A stretch of 7,729 nucleotides of DNA from Candidatus Sulfopaludibacter sp. SbA3 (GTDB lineage Bacteria; Acidobacteriota; Vicinamibacteria; Vicinamibacterales; UBA2999): contig CAMBHC010000116.1 of the NCBI GenBank assembly GCA_945866285.1, positions 1-7,729 on the forward strand, given 5' to 3'. The notes beneath the pieces were generated by a model that saw nothing but the letters and a program-made list of their open reading frames with translations, was not told the DNA's origin and searched no databases. The position numbers and the translations under genes are program-made. Below are positions 1 to 6,858 of this stretch, in pieces; the stretch's first letter is position 1; the number at the start of each line of letters is the position of its first letter.

Positions 1-9
1 TTAAAGAGT

Positions 10-25
10 GCGGAGACTTCTCCGC
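10..25 (-). terminator. Putative terminator hairpin downstream of the amidase gene
   Basis: On the minus strand GCGGAGA and TCTCCGC form perfect 7-base arms around a 2-base spacer, in practice a 6-bp stem with a 4-base loop. The sequence ACTCTTTAA follows in the direction of transcription. The hairpin begins 44 bases after the amidase stop codon, so it fits an intrinsic terminator for the corA-amidase unit. The T tract is short and interrupted, so termination strength is uncertain, and the window ends here, so what lies beyond is unknown. Confidence 0.4.
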
Positions 26-68
26 GGATGCCGGGAATTATATCACCACGCGGCCTTCGTCTTTACGC

Positions 69-1484
69 TTACGCACCGTCTGGCCGCCGCTGCCCGACCT
101 GCGTCGCCTGCTCGAAGGCATATCCCAAACGCAGGACACCCAAGTCATCACGATGCCGGCCGACAATCTGGATGCCGACCGGCAGCCCTTCTGGCGTAAA
201 ACCCGCCGGCACCGACATCGCCGGACGGCACGTCGTCGAGATCCAGTAAGTGGACTTCATCCACGCCACGTAGTTCTCCATGGCGACGCCCTCGATCGAC
301 TTCGGCCAATCGAGGCCCGCGTCGAATGGCGGCACCTGGTTCACTGCGCACAGCAGGAACTCGTACTTTTCCTGGAACACGCGCATCCGTTCCAGCAGGG
401 CGCCGTGCTTGATGATCGCGCGCGCGACATCGGCGCCGGTGAGTTGGGCGCCCGCCTCGATGTCCCAAATCGCCTCGGGCTTCATCACCGATCGATGTTC
501 GGCCAACAGCGCGCCATTGGTGTTCCAGTTGGCCCACGATCGCAAGGTCAGGAAGATCTCATCGACGTCGGTGAGATCGGGCGTGGCCTCTTCGACGATG
601 CAGCCGAGGTCGAGTAAGGTTTGCCGCTGCGATTCGAGCACCGCTCGGACGCGCCGATCGAGTGGTAAGCCACCCAGGTCTGGCGACCAGGCCACCCGCA
701 CCCCCTTCCAGTCGCGCTCGAGCCGTAGCAGGAAGTCAGACGGGGTGGATGGATAGGTCAGGGGATCGCGACCATCAGCGCCGGCCATCACGCTCAACAT
801 GAAGGCCACGTCCGAGACCGAGCGGGCCATCGGCCCTTTGACCGACACGCCAACCAGCGGCAGCGCCGTGGGGGCGATCGGCACCAGGCCCACGGTGGGA
901 CGCAGCGCCACGATGTTGTTGAAGTTGGCAGGATTGCGCAGCGAGCCGCCCAGGTCGCTGCCGTCGGCGAGCGGCAACATGCCCGACGCGAGCGCGGCGC
1001 CGGCGCCACCGCTCGAGCCCCCGGCGCTCTTGGAGTGGTCGTACGGATTGAACGTGGTGCCGTAGACCTGGTTGTAGGTATGCGAGCCCATGCCAAACTC
1101 GGGCACGTTGGTCTTGCCGATCGGGATGGTTCCCGCCCGGCGCAACCGCTCGACGATCACGGTGTCTTCGGTCGGCCTCAGGTCCTTGTAGATCGGCGAG
1201 CCCTTGGTGAAGGGAAAGCCAACCGCGGCCTCCAGGTCCTTGAACGCAATGGGCAGGCCATGGAGCACGCCGGTGGGCCGGCCGCTACTCAACTCGCGAT
1301 CGGCCGCGTCTGCCAGCGCCAGGCACGCGTGATCATCAAGCTTGGCCACAATGGCGTTCAGCGGGGGATTGAGGCGGGCAATCTGGGCCAGGAACGCCGA
1401 CATCACTTCACGGGCCGAGACCTCCCGCGATCGGATCATCCCGGCCAAGTCGCGCGCACTTGTAAAGCACAGAGCGTCGGCCAT
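69..1484 (-). CDS. Amidase-signature family hydrolase
   Basis: Predicted cytoplasmic serine hydrolase of the amidase-signature family (GatA/FAAH-like), 471 residues, close to the usual family length. The Ser-cisSer-Lys triad is complete. K82 lies in GLPIAFKD, the cis-serine S157 in SAGGSSGG, and the nucleophile S181 in GSDLGGSLRNPA. The spacings of 75 and 24 residues equal those of mammalian FAAH (K142, S217, S241). The C-terminal block with PAGFTPEGLPVGIQIVG (about 417-435) is also typical. Family members cleave carboxamides of very varied structure, so the substrate cannot be named. A role as the tRNA amidotransferase subunit GatA is unlikely because no gatB or gatC is beside it. I chose the ATG at 1484 because homology begins at MADALCF and the codon overlaps the corA stop (TGATG). 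A longer start at 1574 would lie inside corA. No strong Shine-Dalgarno is seen, which fits translational coupling. Confidence 0.9.
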   Translation of the reverse strand: MADALCFTSARDLAGMIRSREVSAREVMSAFLAQIARLNPPLNAIVAKLDDHACLALADAADRELSSGRPTGVLHGLPIAFKDLEAAVGFPFTKGSPIYKDLRPTEDTVIVERLRRAGTIPIGKTNVPEFGMGSHTYNQVYGTTFNPYDHSKSAGGSSGGAGAALASGMLPLADGSDLGGSLRNPANFNNIVALRPTVGLVPIAPTALPLVGVSVKGPMARSVSDVAFMLSVMAGADGRDPLTYPSTPSDFLLRLERDWKGVRVAWSPDLGGLPLDRRVRAVLESQRQTLLDLGCIVEEATPDLTDVDEIFLTLRSWANWNTNGALLAEHRSVMKPEAIWDIEAGAQLTGADVARAIIKHGALLERMRVFQEKYEFLLCAVNQVPPFDAGLDWPKSIEGVAMENYVAWMKSTYWISTTCRPAMSVPAGFTPEGLPVGIQIVGRHRDDLGVLRLGYAFEQATQVGQRRPDGA

Positions 1485-2449
1485 CACATCCACTTGGCTT
1501 TCCGGAAACGATAGACCAGGTAGATGTCGACCAGCGCCATGACGGCCAGCGAGGCGTGATAGCCGTAGGCCCATTGCAGGCCCGGCATGTTCGTGAAGTT
1601 CATGCCGTAGACGCCGGCCACCATGGTCGGAACGGCCACCAGCGCGGCGTAGGCCGCCAGCCGCTTGGTGACTTCATTCTCCTGCAGGGTAATCAACGAC
1701 AAGTTCACGGAAATCGCCGTCGCCACCATGTCGCGCAAGCTGTCAATCGACTGCTTCAGGCGCAGCAGGTGGTCGTAGACGTCGCGGAAGTAGTCTTGCA
1801 GCCCGCTGCAGATCGGCGGCACGCGCCCGCCGTGCAGCTTGCCGGCCACCTCGAGCAGCGGCACGGTCGCGTGGTCCAGGATCATCAGCTTGCGTTTAAG
1901 CAAATACAGTTCCTCGATTTGCACTCGCGTGGTCTGGCCGGCAAAAATTCGTTCTTCGATCCCCTCGATCTCTTCGGTGAGCGCGTCGAGCACCGGGAAA
2001 TACCGATCCACGATCGTGTCCATCAGCGCGTACAGCACATACGCCGGTCCGTGCTGCAACAACTCGGGCTCTTGCTCGCATCGCCGGCGCACTTCGGTAA
2101 AACCCAGTTGCGCGTCACGGCGGACCGAGATCACGTACTGGGGTCCGACGAAAATGGCGACTTCGCCGGTTTGCAGATCCGAACCGGCCGGCTCAATCAG
2201 GTGCAGGACGACGAACAGCGACGACCCGTACTCGTCGATCTTCGGCCGCTGATGGCCCTTCTGCGCGTCTTCAACCGCCAGCTCGTGAAGGCCGAACTCT
2301 GCCTGGAGCGACGCCAGCTCGCCTGGCTGCGGGTCCTTCAGCGCGACCCAGACGAAGCAATCCGGCCGCAACAGATGCGAGTGGACCTCGCCGAGCGGAA
2401 TGTCGGAGAGCTTTTGACCGTGATGGTAAGCGACACAGTTGACGAGCAT
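1484..2449 (-). CDS. corA: CorA-family divalent metal ion transporter
   Basis: Inner-membrane Mg2+/Co2+ (possibly Ni2+ or Zn2+) channel of the CorA/MIT family, normally a homopentamer. The 321 residues have the standard plan: an N-terminal alpha/beta cytoplasmic domain (about 1-150), a long helical stalk including YFRDVYDHLLRLKQSIDSLRD (220-240), TM1 at about 263-280, the signature YGMNF with GMN at 282-284, TM2 at about 299-315, and a short basic tail ending KAKWM. Two oddities stand out. The external loop after GMN reads FTNMPGLQW instead of the common MPEL form, so it lacks the acidic residues usually present. TM2 also contains an aspartate (D308). The start at 2449 has GAGGG six bases upstream (2456-2460). 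The gene ends in a one-base overlap with the amidase, so the two probably share an mRNA. Whether that reflects related function is unknown. Mg2+ versus another metal cannot be settled from sequence. Confidence 0.93.
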   Translation of the reverse strand: MLVNCVAYHHGQKLSDIPLGEVHSHLLRPDCFVWVALKDPQPGELASLQAEFGLHELAVEDAQKGHQRPKIDEYGSSLFVVLHLIEPAGSDLQTGEVAIFVGPQYVISVRRDAQLGFTEVRRRCEQEPELLQHGPAYVLYALMDTIVDRYFPVLDALTEEIEGIEERIFAGQTTRVQIEELYLLKRKLMILDHATVPLLEVAGKLHGGRVPPICSGLQDYFRDVYDHLLRLKQSIDSLRDMVATAISVNLSLITLQENEVTKRLAAYAALVAVPTMVAGVYGMNFTNMPGLQWAYGYHASLAVMALVDIYLVYRFRKAKWM

Positions 2450-2455
2450 GGTCGG

Positions 2456-2460
2456 CCCTC
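2456..2460 (-). promoter_or_regulatory. Ribosome binding site of corA
   Basis: On the minus strand GAGGG lies six bases before the ATG at 2449-2447. This is the clearest Shine-Dalgarno among the leftward genes at this end and supports the chosen corA start. Confidence 0.55.
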
Positions 2461-2520
2461 AGTCCCTAAGCCGTCGCATGATGGCCTGAATGCCGACAGC
2501 GGCGCAATCACGATTCGGGC

Positions 2521-2588
2521 GGACAGGACAGGAGATCCAAGAGTTCAGGAGAATCATTGATTGGACTCTTTGTCTCCTGGTCTCCTGT
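2521..2588. repeat. Nested inverted repeat built from a CAGGAGA 7-mer, between the phosphatase-like gene and corA
   Basis: The gap of 139 bases holds no gene that I can support. Its right half is a layered imperfect palindrome: ACAGGAGA (2528-2535) pairs with TCTCCTGT (2581-2588), AAGAGT (2539-2544) with ACTCTT (2565-2570), and AATCA (2552-2556) with TGATT (2558-2562). The 7-mer CAGGAGA occurs at 2529 and 2546 on the plus strand, and its complement TCTCCTG at 2573 and 2581, so two copies face two. The outer arm abuts the stop codon of the upstream gene (2589-2591). It could be a transcript-end or processing hairpin, a protein-binding site or a dispersed repeat. The left half (2450-2520) shows only the corA ribosome binding site. 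Confidence 0.6.
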
Positions 2589-4346
2589 TCAGCGGCCATA
2601 GGTCGGGATATAAGTGACTGGCTTGTCGCTGGCGAAGGCCGAGGTGAACAGGTCGATGCGGGCAAAGCCGTCCATGTCGCGGCCGACCGGCAAGCCCAGG
2701 AAATAGAGCAGCGTCGGCGCCAGGTCGACGACCGAACCGCGCGCCGGCCGGCCAGGTGCGATGGGCCGGCCAAAGGCCATGACAAAGCCGTCAGGCGCGC
2801 GCTCATGGGTGCCACTAATGCGCGGATTGCCGGCCAGCAACTCGAGCACGCGCTTGCCGGGCGTCAGCGGCTCCATGCCAAACGCCGACACCACGAGCAA
2901 CAGGCCGTCAGGCCCAAGCCGATCCATTTCCCGGCCGACGAGCGTGTCCATGAACCCGTAGTACTGATCCAGCACGCGCCCGAATCGCTGCCGCTCGTCC
3001 TCCGAGACATCCCCGAAGGCCGACGGGTTGGCGTAGCGCAGAAAGAAATGCCCGACCGCATCGATGCCGGGGAACCGTGCCGCGAGGAACCGCGGTGCCG
3101 ACGCTTCGAGGGCCGTCAGCAACTGGAGGTGCACGCGGTCGCCCACCACCGGCGTGGGATCGCGACGCGCGTCGTAGTCATTCACTGGCTGGGGCGCGCC
3201 CATGTTGGCCACGAGCGCCACGGGGTCAGGATCGGCCGGCGTTTGCAGCGCCGCCCGCACGTCGGCGAGCAGTTCCGGCGGCCACACCGCCGATGCGCCT
3301 TCGAACGCCATCTCGGTTTCCGATAAGCGATGGAACGCTTCGCTCACGGCGAAGCCGTTGACCTGGGGTGCCGGCTGCGTCAGCGGCCAACCGATCACGC
3401 CCACACCCACGCCGTGGTCGCTCAGGATGCTCCAGATCGGCCGGGCGGTCAGGTCCGAGGCCGACAGTGGTTCGGCCGTCAGGAAGCCGAAGCTGACCAG
3501 GGCCTGCGCGAAACAGTAGTCCGGCAGCAGCTGGATCGGCGGGCCGCCGAACGCTCGATACACCTCGGCCGATCGCACGCCGTTGTACATCGGGTAACGC
3601 CCGGTCGCGATCGCGCTCCACACCGGCTCGGCCTGCGTCGGCCGCAGCGTGGCCATGTGCAAGACCGAGCCTTGATCGAAGATGCGGCCGATGTTCGGCA
3701 GGCGGCCCGCGGCAACGGCCGGCGAGATCATGTCGAGGGTCGCGCCGTCGAACATCAGCATCGTCACGTTCGCCTGCGACCGCGCTGATTCGGGCTCGGC
3801 CACCGCGGTGGTCGGCCGCGCCGGCAGCGGGGTTGGCCGGGCCGGGCCGCGGGCGGCGATCGGCAACGCCACCGACAGCACCATGGTCGCCGACAGCAAA
3901 GTCGCGCTCATCCGCCCGCCTCGCCGTCCGAGATGCGCGAGGCCGATGCCGAGGCAGATGACGCTGGCGGCCGAGACGATCCCGGCGCCGATGCCCATGC
4001 GGCTGCGGGTGATCGGGTCGAGCACGTCGCCGAAGCTGCGCAGGTTCAGCCACATCAAGGCGGCACCGGTGCCGGCGGCGATCGTGCACAACCATGACAG
4101 CAGCCGCACGCTCAGCCATCCGGGCGACAGCACTTCGACGGCCAGGATCTGCCGCAACACGATCAAGGCGTAGAACAGCACCGTGAGGTTGGCACCATAG
4201 GCGACGCCAAGCACCAGCGCCAGCGGCAGCAAGGTGCCGGGATCGATCGAGACCGACGGGTTGAGCTGCAACACGAGCGCGGTGAGGTATCCGGAGGCGA
4301 CTCCAGCGGCGATCACCGAGTTGGACAGCATCCGCAAATAGCGCAT
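2589..4346 (-). CDS. Membrane-anchored alkaline phosphatase superfamily protein (type I phosphodiesterase/nucleotide pyrophosphatase-like) with a degraded catalytic site
   Basis: The protein has 585 residues. The N-terminal part has about five membrane helices (roughly 9-29, 38-64, 83-100, 118-138, 147-166), then a Pro/Ala-rich linker (168-190) and a phosphodiesterase-fold domain from about 193 to 570, probably outside the cytoplasm. Recognisable landmarks are MLMFDGATLD (metal Asp D200), GRLPNIGRI, VWSAIATGRYP, GIDAVGHF (D429, H433), SGTHERAPDG (H514) and the late core motif VVDLAPTLLYFLGLP. Measured from the conserved TG, the nucleophile position is A239 rather than Thr or Ser. The usual SDHG metal motif reads SAFG (A488, F489). 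One metal site therefore looks intact and the other broken, so ordinary phosphodiester hydrolysis is doubtful. T237, two residues earlier, is a possible substitute nucleophile. The substrate is unknown; lipid or glycan head-group transfer or a binding role are both conceivable. The ATG at 4346 lacks a good Shine-Dalgarno. A start at residue 6 is possible. Confidence 0.8.
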   Translation of the reverse strand: MRYLRMLSNSVIAAGVASGYLTALVLQLNPSVSIDPGTLLPLALVLGVAYGANLTVLFYALIVLRQILAVEVLSPGWLSVRLLSWLCTIAAGTGAALMWLNLRSFGDVLDPITRSRMGIGAGIVSAASVICLGIGLAHLGRRGGRMSATLLSATMVLSVALPIAARGPARPTPLPARPTTAVAEPESARSQANVTMLMFDGATLDMISPAVAAGRLPNIGRIFDQGSVLHMATLRPTQAEPVWSAIATGRYPMYNGVRSAEVYRAFGGPPIQLLPDYCFAQALVSFGFLTAEPLSASDLTARPIWSILSDHGVGVGVIGWPLTQPAPQVNGFAVSEAFHRLSETEMAFEGASAVWPPELLADVRAALQTPADPDPVALVANMGAPQPVNDYDARRDPTPVVGDRVHLQLLTALEASAPRFLAARFPGIDAVGHFFLRYANPSAFGDVSEDERQRFGRVLDQYYGFMDTLVGREMDRLGPDGLLLVVSAFGMEPLTPGKRVLELLAGNPRISGTHERAPDGFVMAFGRPIAPGRPARGSVVDLAPTLLYFLGLPVGRDMDGFARIDLFTSAFASDKPVTYIPTYGR

Positions 4347-4376
4347 GAGGAATCGTGTTACTGACGGGTCGCAGAC

Positions 4377-4382
4377 ATTGTA
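4377..4382 (-). promoter_or_regulatory. Candidate -10 box for the phosphatase-like gene
   Basis: The minus strand reads TACAAT, one mismatch from TATAAT. Transcription would begin near 4370 and leave about a 24-base leader before the ATG at 4346. No convincing -35 is seen at 16-18 bp; the best hexamer matches only about three positions. It is the only AT-rich hexamer of this quality in that orientation in the 58-bp divergent gap. Confidence 0.4.
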
Positions 4383-4389
4383 CCCGGCT

Positions 4390-4398
4390 TGCTATACT
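4390..4398 (+). promoter_or_regulatory. Candidate extended -10 promoter of the pyrKDF operon (leaderless start)
   Basis: TGCTATACT is an extended -10 element: TG, one base, then TATACT, with one mismatch from TATAAT. If the last T is at -7, transcription starts at 4405, which is the A of the pyrK ATG. No Shine-Dalgarno lies before that ATG (preceding bases TCGATCG), which agrees with a leaderless message. There is no good -35, as is common for extended -10 promoters. Confidence 0.5.
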
Positions 4399-4404
4399 CG
4401 ATCG

Positions 4405-5220
4405 ATGCCACCGATCGACATCGCTGCGAGAGTGATCGCCAACGCGCGATTGTCGAGCGATTATTCTGTCCTCAGCTTGGCTGCGCCCGACGTCGGCGCG
4501 CGCACCTTGCCTGGCCAGTTCGTCATGGTCAAGCCCGAGGGCGTGACCGACCCCCTGCTGCGCCGGCCGTTTTCGGTGTTCGAAGTGCTGCGCGACCCGC
4601 AGGGTGTGATCATCGGCATCAGCATCCTCAACAAGAAGGCTGGCCGCAGCACCCGCCGGTTGTACGACCTTGAGGTCGGCGACGTGGTCTCGTGCCTGGG
4701 TCCGCTGGGGCAGCCGTTCAAGACGGTCGCCTCGCCCACCAGGGCCTGGATGGTCGCCGGTGGTGTCGGCCTGGCGCCGTTCGCGACGCTCGCCGAGTCG
4801 CTGGCCGCCAGCAAGACCGAGACGACACTCTTCTACGGCGCGCGCACCGGCGAAGAGCTGTTCTACCTGGATTTCTTCGAGCGCCTGGGCGTGACCCTGG
4901 TGCTGACCACCGAGAACGGCGCGCGGGGCACCAAGGGCCGCGTCACCCTCCCGCTCGAAGCCGAACTGAAGGCGCTCGCCGCCGGCGACCGCGCCATGGT
5001 CTATGCCTGCGGACCCGAGCCGATGCTCGAGGCCGTGGCCAAGCTGGCGGCGCACTACCACCAACCCTCACAAGTGTCGGTGGAACGGGTGATGGGTTGC
5101 GGCCTTGGTGGCTGCTACAGCTGTGTCGTGCCGGTAAAGCACGGCGGTGAGAACGCCAACCTCGTTCGCTCGTGCATCAGCGGGCCCGTGTTCGACGGCG
5201 CAGAATTGGTGTGGGAATGA
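4405..5220 (+). CDS. pyrK: Dihydroorotate dehydrogenase B, electron transfer (FAD/2Fe-2S) subunit
   Basis: This cytoplasmic subunit pairs with PyrD in the class 1B dihydroorotate dehydrogenase. It carries electrons from the PyrD FMN through a 2Fe-2S cluster and FAD to NAD+. The protein has 271 residues. Residues 1-100 form a ferredoxin-reductase-type FAD barrel with RRPFSV (53-58) contacting the flavin. The NAD-binding domain begins at VAGGVGLAPF (117-126) and includes YACGPEPML (200-208). The cluster cysteines are C232, C237 and C240 in GCGLGGCYSC plus C257 in RSCISGP, the spacing expected of PyrK. I chose the ATG at 4405 because homology begins at PPIDIAARV and the promoter ends there. An upstream in-frame ATG at 4345 would add 20 unconserved residues spanning the promoter. 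The stop overlaps the pyrD start by four bases (ATGA), which fits equal synthesis of the two subunits. Confidence 0.95.
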   Translation: MPPIDIAARVIANARLSSDYSVLSLAAPDVGARTLPGQFVMVKPEGVTDPLLRRPFSVFEVLRDPQGVIIGISILNKKAGRSTRRLYDLEVGDVVSCLGPLGQPFKTVASPTRAWMVAGGVGLAPFATLAESLAASKTETTLFYGARTGEELFYLDFFERLGVTLVLTTENGARGTKGRVTLPLEAELKALAAGDRAMVYACGPEPMLEAVAKLAAHYHQPSQVSVERVMGCGLGGCYSCVVPVKHGGENANLVRSCISGPVFDGAELVWE

Positions 5221-6155
5221 CGCCGGACCTTTCGGTCTCGATTGGCTCCTTGAAACTGCCGAACCCGCTGATCGCGGCGAGCGGCTGCTTCGGCTACGGC
5301 CTCGAGTACGAACACGTGGTGGACCTGTCGCTGCTGGGCGGAATCGTGTCAAAGGGGCTCTTCATGAAAGAGCGCCAGGGTCATCCCCCGCCGCGAATCG
5401 TTGAGACCCCGGCCGGCATGATCAACGCCATCGGCCTGCAAGGCATTGGCGTTCATCGCTTCGTCAAGGAGAAGCTGCCACTGCTGCGCGAGCGGGGCGC
5501 GCGGACGTTCGTCAACGTCTGCGGCACCACGCTCGACGAATACGTCGAGGTGTGCAAAGTGCTGTCCGACGCGGAAGGCGTCGCCGCCATCGAGCTCAAC
5601 ATCTCGTGCCCCAACATCAAGGAGGGCGGCATCCAGTTCGGCTGCAGCTTGCACGGCACCTTTGACGTGGTGAGCGCCGTTCGCAAGGCCACCAGCCTGC
5701 CGGTGATTCCGAAGCTCACGCCCAACGTGACCGACGTCGCGTCGTTCGCGAAAGCCGCCGAGGACGCCGGCGCCGACGCGGTATCGCTCGTCAATACCTT
5801 CCTGGCGATGGCCATCGATGTCGAAACCCGGCGGCCGAAGATCAGCAACGTGCTCGGCGGCCTGAGCGGCCCGGCCATCCGGCCCATTGCGGTCCGCATG
5901 GTGTGGGAGTGCTACCAGCTCGTCAAGATCCCGGTGATCGGCATGGGCGGCATCACCGACGCCCGCGACGTGCTGGAATTCATGCTGGCGGGCTCCACGG
6001 CGGTGCAAATCGGCACGCAGAACTTCGTCGACCCCTTCGTCTGGACCAAGGTGCTCGACAGCTTGAAGGACTACATGACGCGCCACAACGTCGCGCGACT
6101 GAGCGACCTGATTGGCGCCTTCGACCCGACCCCACCCAAGGCCACCCACCCATGA
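5217..6155 (+). CDS. pyrD: Dihydroorotate dehydrogenase B, catalytic (FMN) subunit
   Basis: Catalytic subunit of class 1B dihydroorotate dehydrogenase, oxidising dihydroorotate to orotate in the fourth step of pyrimidine synthesis. It is cytoplasmic and works as a complex with PyrK. The 312 residues form a TIM barrel. Visible landmarks are NPLIAASGCFGYG (16-28), the FMN-site lysine in VSKG (K46), the catalytic-base cysteine C131 in NISCPN (class 1 enzymes use Cys; class 2 use Ser), K166 in PKLTPNV, LVNTF (191-195), GGLSGPAIRPIA (214-225) and the phosphate-binding IGMGGI (241-246) and QIGT (264-267). Cys plus an adjacent pyrK places it in class 1B rather than 1A. The start at 5217 overlaps the pyrK stop by four bases; the in-frame ATG at 5172 lies inside pyrK and encodes an Arg-rich, unconserved stretch. 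The stop overlaps pyrF by four bases. The proline-rich tail (303-312) looks unstructured. Confidence 0.96.
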   Translation: MTPDLSVSIGSLKLPNPLIAASGCFGYGLEYEHVVDLSLLGGIVSKGLFMKERQGHPPPRIVETPAGMINAIGLQGIGVHRFVKEKLPLLRERGARTFVNVCGTTLDEYVEVCKVLSDAEGVAAIELNISCPNIKEGGIQFGCSLHGTFDVVSAVRKATSLPVIPKLTPNVTDVASFAKAAEDAGADAVSLVNTFLAMAIDVETRRPKISNVLGGLSGPAIRPIAVRMVWECYQLVKIPVIGMGGITDARDVLEFMLAGSTAVQIGTQNFVDPFVWTKVLDSLKDYMTRHNVARLSDLIGAFDPTPPKATHP

Positions 6156-6853
6156 ACCCGATTCTCGTTGCCCTCGATGTCGACTCGGCCGCCAAGGCCA
6201 TCGCCCTGGCCGACACGCTGCGCGGCGCCGTCGGCGGCTACAAGATCGGCAAGCAGTTGTTCACTGCGGCGGGACCGGCCGTGGTCCACGAGTTGACCAG
6301 CCGTGGCGACCGCGTGTTTCTCGACTTGAAGTTTCACGACATTCCCAACACCGTGGCGGGCGCGGTGCAATCGGCGGTGGCCACCGGCGCCTGGATGGTC
6401 AACGTCCACGCCTCGGGTGGCAGCGCGATGATGAAGGCTGCGGCCGAAGCGGCCACCACGGCCGCGGCAGCGCTAGGGCGGCCACGGCCGCTGGTAATCG
6501 GGGTCACGGTGCTGACCAGCATGACTGACGCGGCGCTCGCCGAAGTTGGCGTGGCGCGGCCGGTCCTCGAGCAGGTCGTCCACCTGGCGCGACTGGCCAA
6601 GCAGAGCGGGCTTGATGGCGTCGTGGCCTCGCCGCAAGAGACGGCGGCCATTCGCGCAGCGTGTGGCCCGGATTTTCAGATTGTGACGCCAGGGATTCGC
6701 CCGGCGGATCAGCAGGGCAAGGACGACCAGGCCCGGACGCTGACGCCGGCGGAAGCCATGAAGGCGGGCTCGACTTACCTGGTGATTGGGCGCCCCATCA
6801 CTGGAGCGCCCGATCCTCGCGAAGCCGCGAAACAGATATTCGCGTCGCTGTAG
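6152..6853 (+). CDS. pyrF: Orotidine 5'-phosphate decarboxylase
   Basis: This cytoplasmic enzyme removes CO2 from OMP to give UMP, the last step of de novo UMP synthesis. The 233 residues have the normal length for the short bacterial form. The full catalytic set is present: D9 in ALDVD, K31 in YKIGK, and D58, K60 and D63 in DLKFHDIPNTV. Each is offset by exactly 13 from E. coli PyrF (D22, K44, D71, K73, D76). The phosphate-binding segments are TPGIRP (179-184) and VIGRPIT (211-217). An Ala-rich stretch (about 95-108) is a helix insert. The ATG at 6152 overlaps the pyrD stop as ATGA. No separate ribosome binding site is evident, so it probably depends on translation of pyrD. It is the last gene of the operon: the next gene is convergent, 39 bp away. 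No pyrE is linked here. Confidence 0.97.
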   Translation: MNPILVALDVDSAAKAIALADTLRGAVGGYKIGKQLFTAAGPAVVHELTSRGDRVFLDLKFHDIPNTVAGAVQSAVATGAWMVNVHASGGSAMMKAAAEAATTAAAALGRPRPLVIGVTVLTSMTDAALAEVGVARPVLEQVVHLARLAKQSGLDGVVASPQETAAIRAACGPDFQIVTPGIRPADQQGKDDQARTLTPAEAMKAGSTYLVIGRPITGAPDPREAAKQIFASL

Positions 6854-6858
6854 GCCGC

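Noticed and set aside
1485..1574. 30-residue N-terminal extension of the amidase from the upstream ATG at 1574
   Set aside because: It lies inside the corA coding sequence, is Arg/Gly-rich and unconserved. The coupled ATG at 1484 fits the family better.
1556..2560. 334-residue rightward open frame opposite corA
   Set aside because: It is a mirror of corA with biased composition and no family features, while corA has the full GMN signature.
2490..3326. 278-residue rightward open frame opposite the phosphatase-like gene
   Set aside because: It is antisense to conserved fold motifs and has shadow-type Arg/His/Ala composition.
4345..4404. 20-residue N-terminal extension of PyrK from the ATG at 4345
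   Set aside because: It crosses the candidate promoter and has no resemblance to PyrK N-termini.
3226..5064. 612-residue leftward open frame spanning the divergent gap and overlapping pyrK and the phosphatase-like gene
   Set aside because: It runs antisense to pyrK and out of frame with the phosphatase-like gene, is rich in Arg, Ala, Asp and Gly, and has no recognisable motifs. It is a GC-bias shadow.
5349..6149. 266-residue leftward open frame opposite pyrD
   Set aside because: PyrD is unambiguous and this frame shows no independent motif.
5903..6151. 83-residue N-terminal extension of PyrF
   Set aside because: It is an out-of-frame read of the end of pyrD. The catalytic Asp spacing matches the ATG at 6152.
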